A stretch of 64,000 nucleotides of DNA, taken from positions 192,450,061 to 192,514,060 of the forward strand of contig OY282560.1 in NCBI GenBank assembly GCA_958295665.1. Direction: 5' to 3'. The position numbers were made by a program, and so were the translations under genes. The notes under the pieces are model-generated. The model saw only the letters and a list, made by a program, of their open reading frames with translations, ran no database searches and had not been told where the DNA came from. This DNA is from Tipula vernalis (Eukaryota > Arthropoda > Insecta > Diptera > Tipulidae). Shown here one piece after another: positions 25,546 to 36,044 of the stretch. Positions within the stretch are counted from its first letter, which is position 1; each line of letters opens with the position of its first letter.

Positions 25546-25935
25546 TCATTGATGGCTATCGAAAAATATAGGGCCTATGTCAAGGGACTTCGATTCACTG
25601 TAATTACCGACCAGGCAAGCTTATATTGGCTAATGTCAACTAAGGATTTAACCGAAAGTATAGCTCGTTTGAGCTTAAAGCTCCAATACTTTAACTTCGA
25701 TATCGAGTATCGTAATGGTTTGCAAAACTCTGTTCCGGAAGCTTTGTCGCGAGTGTACATGGATGCATTTTCAGTTTCAGATCGACCTCTTAACATCGAT
25801 TACGATTATCCTGCATTTCAGTTGGATAATTACGTCAAGCTCAACCTCGCACTGGCAAGTAAAAAAATTAAAATCTATAGATGGGAGAGTTTTTATTACT
25901 CTAAAGCCTCAATCAAAGGTTTAACTCGATGCTGA
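25546..25935 (+). pseudogene. Gypsy RNase H remnant
   Basis: In frame with the thumb one reads Y-R-A-Y-V-K-G-L-R-F-T-V-I-T-D-Q-A-S-L (third acidic motif), then R-L-S-L-K-L-Q-Y-F and Y-R-N-G-L-Q-N-S-V-P-E-A-L-S-R (the H-x-x-D region, here altered). The first two RNase H motifs are deleted: S-S-L-M-A-I-E-K joins directly to Y-R-A-Y. Confidence 0.85.
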
Positions 25936-25984
25936 CGTTCCATGCTGGAAGCTAATTGTGCCAGTGGTACGTCGATAAGCTTTA

Positions 25985-26690
25985 ATGTATTCTGCACACT
26001 TGCCACCAACTTCTGCTTATTTAGGCATACGAAAAACAATAGATATTCTTAATAGATGCTTTTATTGGCCAGCTTTGTCTCTGGATGTCAAAAATTAAAT
26101 AAATTCTTGCGAAATTTGTAAGGCAAATAAGGCATTAAACTATTGTAATCGACCTCCTCTCGGAGCACTGTCTACCACATTTAGACCATGGGTACTAAAT
26201 ATTAGAGAATAAGGTGTGCTAAAATTGTAATAAATAAATAAATCAATAAACAACGAATTTATGTAGATTTCTTGGGACCTTATCTCCGAACACGAAATGG
26301 CAATACGTCTATTGATATTGTTGTCGACCATTTGTCCAAATTTATTTTAACCAGGGCTGTTTGACATGGTGGGGTAGTTGGGTTCCTCGAATCACAGGTC
26401 TTTTTAATGTTCGGAGTTCCGGAGATGTTAGTAACAGACAATGGGAAACAGTTTGATTCGAAATTAATGAAATAATTATGATGCACCGCAGGCTAATGCA
26501 TCTGAGCGAGTTAAACGCACGCTAAACGCTACCAACTTCTGAAAGCGAGTCAACAACTTGCTGGAAATTATTTATATCTCGATGAAAAACCTGACATGTT
26601 ACATCAAATGTATCTCAAAGTTGCCCAGCATTTGCTTAACGTCAACAAAAAGGCCTAATATTTATACAATCTACGAAGTAAACACAAGAA
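25985..26690 (+). pseudogene. Gypsy integrase remnant
   Basis: Short open segments give S-A-Y-L-G-I-R-K-T-I and Y-W-P-A-L, then C-E-I-C-K-A-N-K (zinc finger). The core follows as V-Y-V-D-F-L-G-P-Y, then V-V-D-H-L-S-K-F, and L-V-T-D-N-G-K-Q-F-D with the second catalytic aspartate. P-Q-A-N-A-S-E-R-V-K-R-T-L-N-A carries the catalytic glutamate. Stops separate almost every block, and a 50-60-bp AT insertion lies near 26200-26255. It cannot encode an enzyme. Confidence 0.85.
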
Positions 26691-26716
26691 CCATGTTGGT
26701 TAGCTCATGTAATAAT

Positions 26717-27693
26717 TGATTGATTGTGAGTGTACGGCCAAGCATTATAGCAAGTCTCCCGGACTCCCGGGCACACACCGTACACTCGTTTACACACAAC
26801 AAAATCGAAGGATAGGAAAGGATTTTTGGTTGGGACAGACTCGACCCGGTTACAGACACCAATGCGATTAATAGTAAATTATTAGTACAATATATAATAA
26901 ATAGGTTAGCATAAGACTGCGCAATCTAACTACATTATTAGTTGATCATTTCTCTGTAATCCAGGGCCGGATACTCAGGACTCCTTAAATCCTTAATCTA
27001 AAACAGGGCTTAAAAAATTATTTATGTTGTAATTTCACCCTTGTCTGTCTTTTATTAGTTTACCTGATAAAATAATTAATAAAAATTTAAAATAACAGCG
27101 CTTATTTCCTTATTAATGGTCCTTTTATATCCAATTAAAAATTATTACTTACTGCAACAAGAATTAACATAAACATTAAACCGTTTATTAAAAAAAATTT
27201 ACTTAATACTAATCATCAATTTCCTACCGATCCAGAAAAGAAAATATTTAATTATGAATTCAATTATTTTATAAAATTTATATAAAATGATTAACTTGAT
27301 AATATTACAGCACCACAATACCTAGATTTATTAATAATTCAATAATTCAATTAGGTACTATAAGTATATTAAGAATCAACAAATAAAATTAACATACAAA
27401 TTCCCAGACAACTCTGAAAACTAAATTTAATTAATAAACATCATAATAATAAATTTTATTACTTAAATGAATAATTATTATAACCAGATCTTCGGTATTC
27501 CCGAGCACACATCGTACACCCATTTATCCATCCCCAGCCGAAGGATAAGTGTAAATTGTTAGTAAATATATAGTAAAAATAGTTAGCACAGGACAATACA
27601 ATTTCTAAACTACAGCTTATTCACTACTTGTTAATCCTGGAGGGTTGATTCAAACTAAAATTTAAATTTGAAATTCGGGATTAATTTACATCC
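26717..27693 (-). mobile_element. 977-bp segment flanked by 26-bp direct repeats; two copies of a SINE-like repeat
   Basis: The flanks 26691-26716 and 27694-27719 both read CCATGTTGGTTAGCTCATGT-like sequence plus AATAAT, with one mismatch in 26. The left flank is still gypsy integrase-region sequence. Inside, 26717-26990 (copy A) begins on the plus strand with TTGATTGA repeats, i.e. a CAAT-type tail on the minus strand. 27481-27670 (copy B) repeats the same body: CCCGAGCACACATCGTACAC, CGAAGGATAAG, and the TAGTAAAT...GTTAGCA block. Interpretation as a retroposed unit with a long target-site duplication is plausible but not proven. Confidence 0.5.
26991..27480. other. AT-rich sequence between SINE-like copies A and B
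   Basis: No gene seen; composed of TTAATA/AATTAA-type sequence. Confidence 0.5.
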
Positions 27694-27780
27694 CCATGTT
27701 AGTTAGCTCATGTAATAATATAAATAAATCGCCTGGCATGAGACCCATCTCAAGGACAGGTCGTCCCAACGATTTGTAAC

Positions 27781-27840
27781 GATTTGATGTAGAATCGTTT
27801 TGTTTAATTTACTATGGTATGGAAAACAAAAAAAGATTTG
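27781..27840 (+). repeat. Second copy of the 22956 direct repeat
   Basis: Same sequence and orientation as 22956-23008, with an 8-bp insertion after TTTAATTTACT. The 4.8 kb between the two copies holds the gypsy remnant and the SINE-like cluster. Confidence 0.65.
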
Positions 27841-28817
27841 AGAAAAAAACGATGAAAACAGGAGTCGAATGGAAAATCTGACAGAGTAAAGTCCTAGTTT
27901 TTAAAATTAATAAAAATAATTGCTAGGCTGGAAAAAAATGTATGTATAAACATATAAATAAACTTAAATAGTTAGAAAATTAAAATATATATCAAAAAAT
28001 AATTTATAAAAATAATATAAAAATAATTAAGTTTAATATAAATTTAAATATTATAGTTAAGTTTAAAATTAAGTTAAATCACTTAGAAAAGAAAAAAAAC
28101 AAACTAGAAATTTTAACTCATTAAAAATAAATGTCATTTATTCTGCGATCGGATAATTATTAGACGACCTCACGAAGGTTGAAATAAGTTGCTCTAATAA
28201 ATAAAAATAAATAAATAAGTTACTGAAATTAATGATTTAATAAAACGGAACATTTCTAAAATAATAAGTGAAAATAATAAATGTCAGTAAATATGTAAGT
28301 TAATTTTAATGAAAACATAAAGACAATACAAATTATATTTACGTTCATAATAAAATTTATTATTAAGCGTTAATAATATTAATCATTAAAAATAAAAATA
28401 AAAATCGAACCACAAACACAAGCAAATTCATAGTTTAAATTACATTACTGTTCGAAAGTGCTCTCTTGTCGCATTTACACCGCAATTCCAAAATACGTAA
28501 AATATCTACGCTATACAGTATAGACCAAAAGTAAATAATCAGTAACGGCAAAAATTATAATCATGTTTCTTACTGTACAAGTAAATCATACCATCAACCA
28601 ACAATATAACCATAGCTGATCGGTTCAACGATAACTATTATCTCATACACAACAACAACATTAAATAATGTTTTCTTTTTTAATTATTATTAATTTTTAT
28701 TATAAACAATAAATTCCATTATATTATACGTAATTACTTAGTTTTTTTTATATATTTCCTTTATTATGCAATATTGTATTTGTGGTGGTAGATAAGTTTC
28801 ACTATTATAAATTTTAG
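27841..28817. other. AT-rich non-coding interval
   Basis: Dominated by AAATAATTTATAAAAATAAT-type sequence. No feature recognised. Confidence 0.6.
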
Positions 28818-29060
28818 TTAAGTGCACTTTAGTTTAGTCCTAATTTCTCTTAATATTAAATTATTGTAAGTTGCTTTATTTTTGTAATTTGCCCGAAATG
28901 GGTTTGGAATCCATAATTTATAAATACTTGCATTATTTGAATTAAAAATTGGGACTCGCATTAGGTCAAATTTTCTGTTCTTTATTTTTAAATTATTTCT
29001 GCATTCCGTCACGAGATACTGTTTGTCAAGGTGGGGATGAAACCAAAATAGGTAGTTGAG
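28818..29060 (-). pseudogene. Protein-like fragment, possibly LINE ORF2 C-terminus
   Basis: On the minus strand a frame that opens before the first ATG reads Y-L-V-T-E-C-R-N-N-L-K-I-K-N-R-K, then L-M-R-V-P-I-F-N-S-N-N-A-S and K-L-W-I-P-N-P-F. This rhythm (polar run, R-V-P/F-N, then W-I-P) resembles the C-terminal tail of some non-LTR RT proteins. There is no catalytic motif to support it. It could equally be chance; I list it because composition departs from the surrounding AT-rich sequence. Confidence 0.28.
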
Positions 29061-30639
29061 TGCTGGGTAAGCAAAGATGTTGGTATGTGCTGAATCCCTT
29101 TCCCTGAATTTCTATTATTCCTTCGGCGGCAATTCCAGATTTATCCAAGCTTCATTCTCCACCCATCGATCATATTAAAGCTCAGCAAGCCAAGCGAAAA
29201 CTGTCCGCCTTTGAAGCCTCTGCATCAAACACATCATATTTTTGGTGGCCCCCTCGCCTACCATCGAATCGTTACAAGTGCTGAAAACCCGTAAAGATAT
29301 GGTAAAATCCCTTTAAATTTCTTGTGTAGTATTTCAATTATCTGAATAGTAACTGCGTTATGAAGTTTTTAACGAATTTTTAACATATTTTAGTTAACAT
29401 CATTTTTATCACATTTTATGCGAGTGTACATTTGTTTAACAGTTTAATTCAAGAAAAGATCAATATGTGAGGAACAATCGAATGTGGAAAAACATAACTC
29501 TACACCTTGCTAAAAAACACCAATCTTACATTAGAGATTGGCTCGCATAGGCGCACCATATTTTGAATGTAAAAACTATGCATGACGAATTACTAGTTAT
29601 AAATTGGTAAAACATAAATAATTTTGTTAATTTTGCTACTGCAATCTAGCTTTAAGAATAGGATACTACGTTTAGATTTTTAAAAAAATGTTGTCTCTCT
29701 TTAGCATCATATCCAGTTTCCATACGAGTCAATACCTCCTAAATTACTGCATTATCGTGACGGAGCGAAATATACTGAAATTGCAACTTTGCTGTTATCT
29801 GAAAAATAATGACCAAGCGTTTATATTTTCCGTGCTCCCTTCTCATATTTTTTATTTAGTTTTCAATGAATTTTTGGAAAGTTTCATTTATTTAAAATCT
29901 TTAATAATATGTATAGGGTTTTTCAATTAGAATGTCCGTATTTTTTACTAACTGCATATTTCTCGTTATTTCTACTAATCATATCTAAATTGGGACCAAA
30001 AAACTGAGAGGAACGGAACGGATATCATTGTGTTGGAACCTTAAGCTTGACATTTCATTATAGAAAGAGGCGTAGAGGACTTACCATTGAGGTCGTGACG
30101 TTCGGTGGCAAATCGCTTGAAGACATCGCTATCTGCTGATTTGGACCAGCCTTTTTTACTTGAGGCGGAGATAAGAACATCACGATTTCACTTATTTTTC
30201 ACATCACAATATTTTTTTAAAAATAAAAAAAAAAGATTTAAACTGCTTATTCAACTTTTCACACAAGTAATAAGTAAATTATTTAAATGTTTACTCGGTG
30301 GTAGCAAAGTTGCAACTGAACTCTCTAATTAGCTGAAGAATTAAATCGGGTAACTCTATAATTCAATATTTTTTCAAAATGTAAAATTCTTGAAATAAAT
30401 CTATTTCTCAATTCCTGTTTTACTCGAGGTGGGGATACTACTAACATTTTTAGGTAACACAGTTAAAAACATAACACAAACTTTAACATTTCCAATCGTG
30501 TAAATACTAAATTTTACTATTCGTATTTACTTTTAATTATTCCTAAAGCAACATTTGTCTGTCGGAAAAATTGCGCAGACCATTTTGTGGAACTAATATA
30601 AATGATGTGTTTAGTTACCGTGTTATTAGTTTATAAGCT
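29061..30639. other. Mostly non-coding interval with a GC-richer patch
   Basis: 29090-29310 is richer in GC and reads P-D-L-S-K-L-H-S-P-P-I-D-H-I in one plus-strand frame, without a family match. The rest is AT-rich with no recognised gene. A frame of 80 residues at 29688-29930 is hydrophobic simple sequence and is not called. Confidence 0.5.
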
Positions 30640-30883
30640 GGGGCCCTATTCTCGAATTCCACAACAATTTTCCACATGTGGACTTCTGTCAAAATCTATG
30701 TAATTATTGACGTTTTCGAGTATAAGGAAATTTTTCACTTGTTTATACCCATTCGGAAATATTCCCTTAGTACCAAAAAAATTCCATAGCGAAGTAGTAC
30801 CTAAAAAATTCCATAGTTTTTTTTTTAATTTTGACAGATGTCCGAATGTGGAAAACGAATGAGGAATTCGAGAATAGGGGCCC
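30640..30883. mobile_element. Complete MITE (about 244 bp) with 55-bp terminal inverted repeats
   Basis: Left end GGGGCCCTATTCTCGAATTCC, then TTTTCCACATGTGGAC and TCTGTCAAAAT. The right end read backwards is GGGCCCCTATTCTCGAATTCC, then TTTTCCACATTCGGACATC and TGTCAAAAT. Pairing therefore extends about 55 bp with a few mismatches. The interior (about 130 bp) is AT-rich and contains a duplicated AAAATTCCATAG. It has no coding capacity and would be moved in trans by a DNA transposase. The target-site duplication is unclear because the GGGCCC ends are self-complementary. Related ends occur at 14045 and 19438. Confidence 0.82.
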
Positions 30884-32983
30884 TGCTAAGTTTTAGTTTC
30901 AAATATTAGAAAGAATTAAATTTCACAAGAATGTTTGAGTGTCGTTCGCCGTTTTGCAATAGTCAAAAGTTATTTAATTTATAATTTGTGACATAAGCCT
31001 GGAATTGTACGGTGAAAGTTTTACATTAACTATACACTAAACAGACAATATATCTCCCCAATGCAAATATTCTCATTATTTACAATGCATATTCTGTTGA
31101 TTTATTACTTTACGGTTCAATAAGTATATTATACTAAAATTATGTTTATTCATATACAAGTAGACATCAGGAAGTATGCAAGTAACTATTTCATATAACT
31201 ACCAAAATGTGCATATACTCGTATGTGCATACATAAGTACAAGAATAATTGACTTTTTTTTCCTCATTGTGTATATCCTTTCTATACCTTAATTTACACA
31301 AAAAAAAAAAAAAAAAATACAACAAATAAATAATAATAACAACTTAATAATAAACAAACAATAAACATACAATGTTTATAAATGTGTATATGTGAATTAT
31401 CCTTAAAGTATTCATTATCCTAAATAAAAATAATCAGTGTTCTATTTCCAAAATGTTTGCTTTCGTATTTAAACAACAACAATACCCTGCATAATACCAA
31501 ATTCTCATCTCAATTTGCAAATTTATGCCAGCAAGGATAACTAGAACTAGAAAATCTATTATTGTTATTGTTATTGCTTGAACACAAACACATACACACA
31601 GGCACACACACACATAATAGATTATTATATGACATTGTTTCGGTATAGAGTAGATGCATTAAATAAACACACAAGACATGACCGAAAAAAGGAGCAGCAT
31701 GGGTTAATGTGATATATATAGTATACAGGATTTCAATGCATTTCTAGTGGTTTGAGATTCACAAATATTCTCTAATAATAGAATTTTGCAATTAAATAAT
31801 GTTATTCACCCCATAATTTTATTGCAAATATTTTCTTTTTTGTTTGCTTGTTTGTTCCTGCACAAAAAGGATATTAATAGAAATACATATACTATATACA
31901 AAACCCCTACCCCTTTTATGCGCTTTTGTATAATATGCGAAATGACAAGTTTTGTTAATTGAGTAAGTATTGCCCAAAATGTTTGTGATCCGATTTATTT
32001 CTAGAACTTTGCATACACAATTATGTAAATATAGTGTGTTGCTGCAATACAAATTTTATTTGGTCTGAAATGTACAAATATTCTGACTAACATTTATTTT
32101 TTCCCAATTGCAAAAAATTGTAACAATAGTTGGTAGTACCTGACTTTATGCTTTTTAAATGCATCAAACATTTTTAACAATAGGCGAGAACAATAATAGA
32201 GAAAACTACTATATATCGATTATACCCCTATTATCATCGATTACAATTTGATTTGAATCAAAACTATTATACCACAACATATCCTTTCATTTTGTGTGCG
32301 CACATACATATACACAAAATTACCAATACTTCCATAGCGATATAGAAATGTAACGATACCAATCATAACTACTTCAGAGAGAGAGAGGAATTTTGATTTA
32401 TTTACATTTACAACACAATGTGCCCCAATTATTTAGGGATGATTTTGTTAGTTTTAGGAAAAAAAAATTTCAGATTTTATACGAGTCCACACTGTTGCTA
32501 TTATGATTATTATTATGTATTGTGATTATTGGGAATAAAACTATTTCACAAAGTGGTTTTAGTGGTGAAATTAAAAATTATTGAATTATTATTATTTTTT
32601 TTTTTGGTTATATCCAGACAAATAAAAAATACTTTTCAATTGATTTTTATGGATTTTTAATCCTTTAAATTGGGAATATTGTTGATTGAAAAGTTAAAGA
32701 ATAAAAATGTTTTTGAAGTGGATTTACCGACTTATTTAGAGATTATTTTAGAAATTTTGGTTTATTGGTAAATGTTTGGATGTGAAGGGTTACCGACCAG
32801 GGGTTTCATTGAAAGATATTCAATAATTAGGGTTAATCTGACTCGTCAAATTTAAAGGTTTTGCAATTAGTCTCAATAAAGATGGATTAAACCACTCGAA
32901 TCAGATGGGAAATAATTTTTACTAACTATTAATTTAACATATAGCTATACTCAATATCTTCCATATCCAAATTATTTATTTAT
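30884..32983. other. AT-rich non-coding interval with simple repeats
   Basis: Contains a poly-A run (about 31302-31317), a CA-rich microsatellite (31580-31618) and a GAGAGAGAGAG run near 32377. No gene or TE protein recognised. Composition and AT-clock sequence look like intron or intergenic DNA. Confidence 0.6.
31580..31618. repeat. CA-rich microsatellite
   Basis: ACACAAACACATACACACAG followed by CACACACACAC, interrupted by AT and G. Confidence 0.85.
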
Positions 32984-33185
32984 TGGTTGATTGATTGCTT
33001 CATTGAGAGTGTAGTACGACCAAGTCTACGGCAAGTTTTCCAGAATTTGCCGGGTTCACTACAAACTCTTATACATAAAACATAATCGATGGAAAGAAAA
33101 TGTAAATTAGTAAAAAAAAATCAGCCAAGTTACAGGCACCCAAGTAGTAGTGTTTTGATACTAAAATAATAGACAATCGATAGGA
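32984..33185 (-). mobile_element. SINE-like repeat, copy C
   Basis: Starts on the plus strand with TTGGTTGATTGATTG and shares with copy A (26.7 kb) the series GAGTGTAGTACGACCAAG, GGCAAG, GCCGGGTTCACTAC, AATCGATGGAAAG, TAAATTAGTA and GTTACAGGCACC. Order and spacing agree. Read on the minus strand it would end in a CAAT tail. A weak B-box-like GGGTCGAGTC exists only in copy A, so a tRNA origin is unproven. Confidence 0.6.
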
Positions 33186-33779
33186 ATCTATCGAAAGAAA
33201 GTAAAAAAGAGGTCAATTAAAAAAACATCACAATTAATTACGTAGTTATATTTGAAAAGATTCGCAGTTTTCAACATTAATAAAAGTTGTTAAAGCCGTC
33301 AATGGTTTTTATATCAGAAAATGAACATATCAACATTTTTGGCTTTCTGGCGAGATCGTCGATCACTAAATAATTTGCCTATTGTGCTAGGGACCCGTTG
33401 GGATTCCACAGATGTTGCCCGAATACACAAATACTTCAAGGGGCATTGTCGTACTGTTCTAAAATAAAAGTAATACGAAAATAATTAAATTAAATCAAAT
33501 GAACAATCATATCTTGAATAATAAGAATTGTATCAAAATGTTCAAATCAGTTTCCAAAATTCTACCGCATTGGATTTCCTGTCGACTAAAGACATTTCTA
33601 TTTGATTGCCTGTCAACTATAGGCATATATGTAGTGCTTTACTATTGCCACATGGGAGCAATTAATCTGGGCCAAATGGTGACTAATTTTTGTTTGAATA
33701 ATCAATAGCACGAACCCGAAAATTTCAGAAGGTGAATCAGCTAATTGGCTTCTTTGACAAGGGCTAACATATAGGTACT
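33186..33779. other. Non-coding interval before the Penelope-like fragment
   Basis: A 70-codon frame at 33499-33708 could be the eroded N-terminal region of the Penelope-like protein (A-I-N-L-G-Q-M resembles a conserved N-terminal patch), but this is weak. Confidence 0.4.
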
Positions 33780-34640
33780 TATGCTAAAACTTGAATAGTT
33801 AGAAAAATGGGGTTGCTCTTACCGCACAACAAAACTTACACTGAAATTTGGAAAGTTGATATTTCTTCAATGGAATCTAAATTAAATGTAATCATTGGCT
33901 CTTGGAAACGTTTAGGAAAAATTGAGAAAAACTTGGCAAAATTTCTTAAAAATTATCATGGTACGTCCCCACGAATGTGTGGTCTGCCAAAAGTGCACAA
34001 AATTAGTATTCCCTTGTGACCAATTGTAAGCTATTTAGGTTTAACTTTTTACAATTTATCCAAATTTTTGTCTAACATTTTAAATCATTACGTGGGAAAT
34101 AACATTTCAGCTGTACAAAACGCGGAAGATTTTAAAGTGGTCTGGTTGTTCACAAACGTCGACTCATCTCTGGTAAAAATTTTGGTTAAAAAATTGTGGA
34201 ATAGCATAAAAGCATGAAGTAATACAAATCTTGAGTCAAAAACATTTTGTATAGAATCGTTAAAATTTGTGTTAGATCATACTGAATTTAGTTTCGGAGT
34301 AAGATACAACTTTAGACATGAGTTTGGTTGACAAATGGGTTCGCCAGTTAGTCCAACAGTGGGAAACTGAGTGATGGACCACGTTGAAACCGAAGTGTTA
34401 AAAACATCGTCCGTCAAACCTATCTTCTTTTACCGGTAAGTTGATGATATTATTGCGGCCATTCCAAATTCAGTAATTGATAATTTTTTGAACCCATTTG
34501 ATAGTTTTACTCCGCGAATTGAAATTAACTGGTGACATTAAAAATTAAGGTCGTTTAGCCTTTCTAGATACTATGATATGCTATAAACATATATAGAAAA
34601 AAATAAATAAATATAACTTCAATTATTATAGTTCGGTTAA
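33780..34640 (+). pseudogene. Penelope-like element reverse transcriptase (broken)
   Basis: Motifs typical of Penelope RT appear in order across stops: G-L-P-K-V-H-K (block 1), P-I-V-S-Y and N-L-S-K-F-L-S-N-I-L. W-L-F-T-N-V-D follows (block A with the V-S-L-F-T-N-V variant). Then come F-G, a stop, and Q-M-G-S-P-V-S-P (block B), then F-Y-R, a stop, and V-D-D-I (catalytic box). G-R-L-A-F-L-D-T ends the readable part. The GIY-YIG endonuclease expected downstream is not readable after 34640. At least eight in-frame stops make it inactive. Penelope elements are a retroelement order separate from LINEs and LTR elements. Confidence 0.9.
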
Positions 34641-34779
34641 ACTGAGTATTTTATAAATTTCAATTTGAACTCTAGGTACGTAGTTACATTAGAAAAACAT
34701 TCGTTGTAGATTCTGTCAAAAAGCTACCAGAGATTGTTTAACAAAACACAAATTTTAAGTTCCTCAAAGTGTTTCCCAT

Positions 34780-35095
34780 TCGAGGATATACACTAATGTT
34801 TGGATGGCCTTCAGCCCACGCACCGAATAAAAATTACGGCTAAATTACGTGAATGTGATGGTTGATCGATGGTATTTATTGAGTTGTTGTTGGCCTTATG
34901 TTCGTTCACAATCGTAGCTCGGTGTGATGGCGCGTTATCGTCGTGTAAATTCCACGGGTTTTTTCCTCCCGATAATTTCGGTCACTTTTTTCGGTCACAA
35001 GATACAAGAAGAACTTCCTCTTTTAAGTCCCATTCAATAAAAACGCCGTTGACGGAACTTGCTATCTTTTCTGTATTGTGATTGAACTGTTCTAA
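34780..35095 (-). pseudogene. mariner-like transposase fragment 1
   Basis: On the minus strand translation gives V-F-I-E-W-D-L-K, K-L-S-G-G-K, then N-L-H-D-D-N-A-P-S-H-R-A-T-I-V, which holds the second catalytic aspartate of mariner transposases. N-T-I-D-Q-P-S-H-S follows, equivalent to the Q-P-P-Y-S-P-D-L-A-P region before the third aspartate. Only about 100 codons are present and the third aspartate motif is decayed. Inverted terminal repeats were not found. Confidence 0.82.
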
Positions 35096-35525
35096 AATAC
35101 CATTGCGTATTGCAATTTTACAAATTTTTTCCAATCATTAGTGTGACTGCTTCATCTAATTCATTTTTACGGCGGGACTTGTGATCATATTCAACTAATT
35201 TGTTAAAAAATGTACAACTGACTTTTCGAATGTTGCGTTGTAGATGTATCTGTTTTAAGATTTAATCTTCAGGTACATCTCTTTATGTAGTCAGCCACTT
35301 TGCTCGAAAAAACTTCCAAACTTTTGAGGGTTTTGGCCCATTTAAACACCCCTAAGAAACAACTATAAATGATAAAGGCAAGAGCATCCTCACAAAATGG
35401 GGCCTACCGCTATTCATGCTAACGTTTGGCAATGGGGAAAATATCCCAAAAAATACATGACAATGGATCAATTCAAAATTTAAAAGCCAGAATTGAACCA
35501 GTAAGGATAAATTCATTGCAGATAG
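35096..35525. other. Unassigned interval between mariner and Jockey fragments
   Basis: No clear family. It may include further mariner or Jockey 5' sequence too decayed to read. Confidence 0.4.
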
Positions 35526-35880
35526 TTTAGTGCAAAAAATGTCAGGGCTTCGATTATATTCAAAGATACTGTGGGCGTCTGGCAGGGTTCGTCAAATGCG
35601 CTGGTAACCACCTTACGAGCATGTGCACAATAGATAGAAACTCGGCAGCAAAATGCATTAATTGCAAGGGGGCAATATCCAGTAAAGGACTGGAAAATAT
35701 AGAGAATCGTGCAAGAAAATCTTACAGCAAGCTGCGTGGCAAAGTACTCCTTTCAGTTATTGAAGTAAGAAAGCTTGTGTCAAATAAACGAAAAGCACGA
35801 AAGTCTTGGCAAACAAATCGAAATACAGAAAATAAAACATTGCAAGAGACAAACAATTTCGACGATACCAATCAGTAATG
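35526..35880 (+). pseudogene. Jockey-clade LINE ORF1 (gag-like), zinc-knuckle part
   Basis: From 35540 translation gives C-Q-G-F-D-Y-I-Q-R-Y-C, then C-A-G-N-H-L-T-S-M-C and C-I-N-C-K-G. These are three successive cysteine/histidine motifs in the arrangement seen in Jockey-type ORF1 proteins (C-Q-G-F-G-H-T, V-K-C-A-G-x-H and C-x-N-C-x-G-x-H). A lysine/arginine-rich coil follows. ORF1 protein binds the element RNA. The N-terminal half is missing. Confidence 0.85.
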
Positions 35881-36044
35881 ATGATGGAAAAGTAGGCTAA
35901 AAGCAATAAACAAAAAGCTGATCTATTTGCGAGACACCTCGAAGAAAAGTTCTAACCTTTACCCAGGTAAACCGCTGATGAAAATGTCAATCCAATGAAC
36001 AGATCTGATGCACTTTAAATAACCCTACCAGAGCTAAATAAAAA

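Larger units (their letters stand above)
23060..26690 (+). mobile_element. Ty3/gypsy retrotransposon remnant, internally deleted and interrupted
   Basis: Order on the plus strand: gag with zinc knuckles, protease, a nested 1-kb DNA transposon, protease/RT junction, tail of RT, RNase H, integrase. The core of RT including Y-x-D-D and the first RNase H motif are deleted. No LTRs, primer-binding site or purine tract were found. Stops and frameshifts occur in every part. No env-like frame is visible. Confidence 0.85.
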
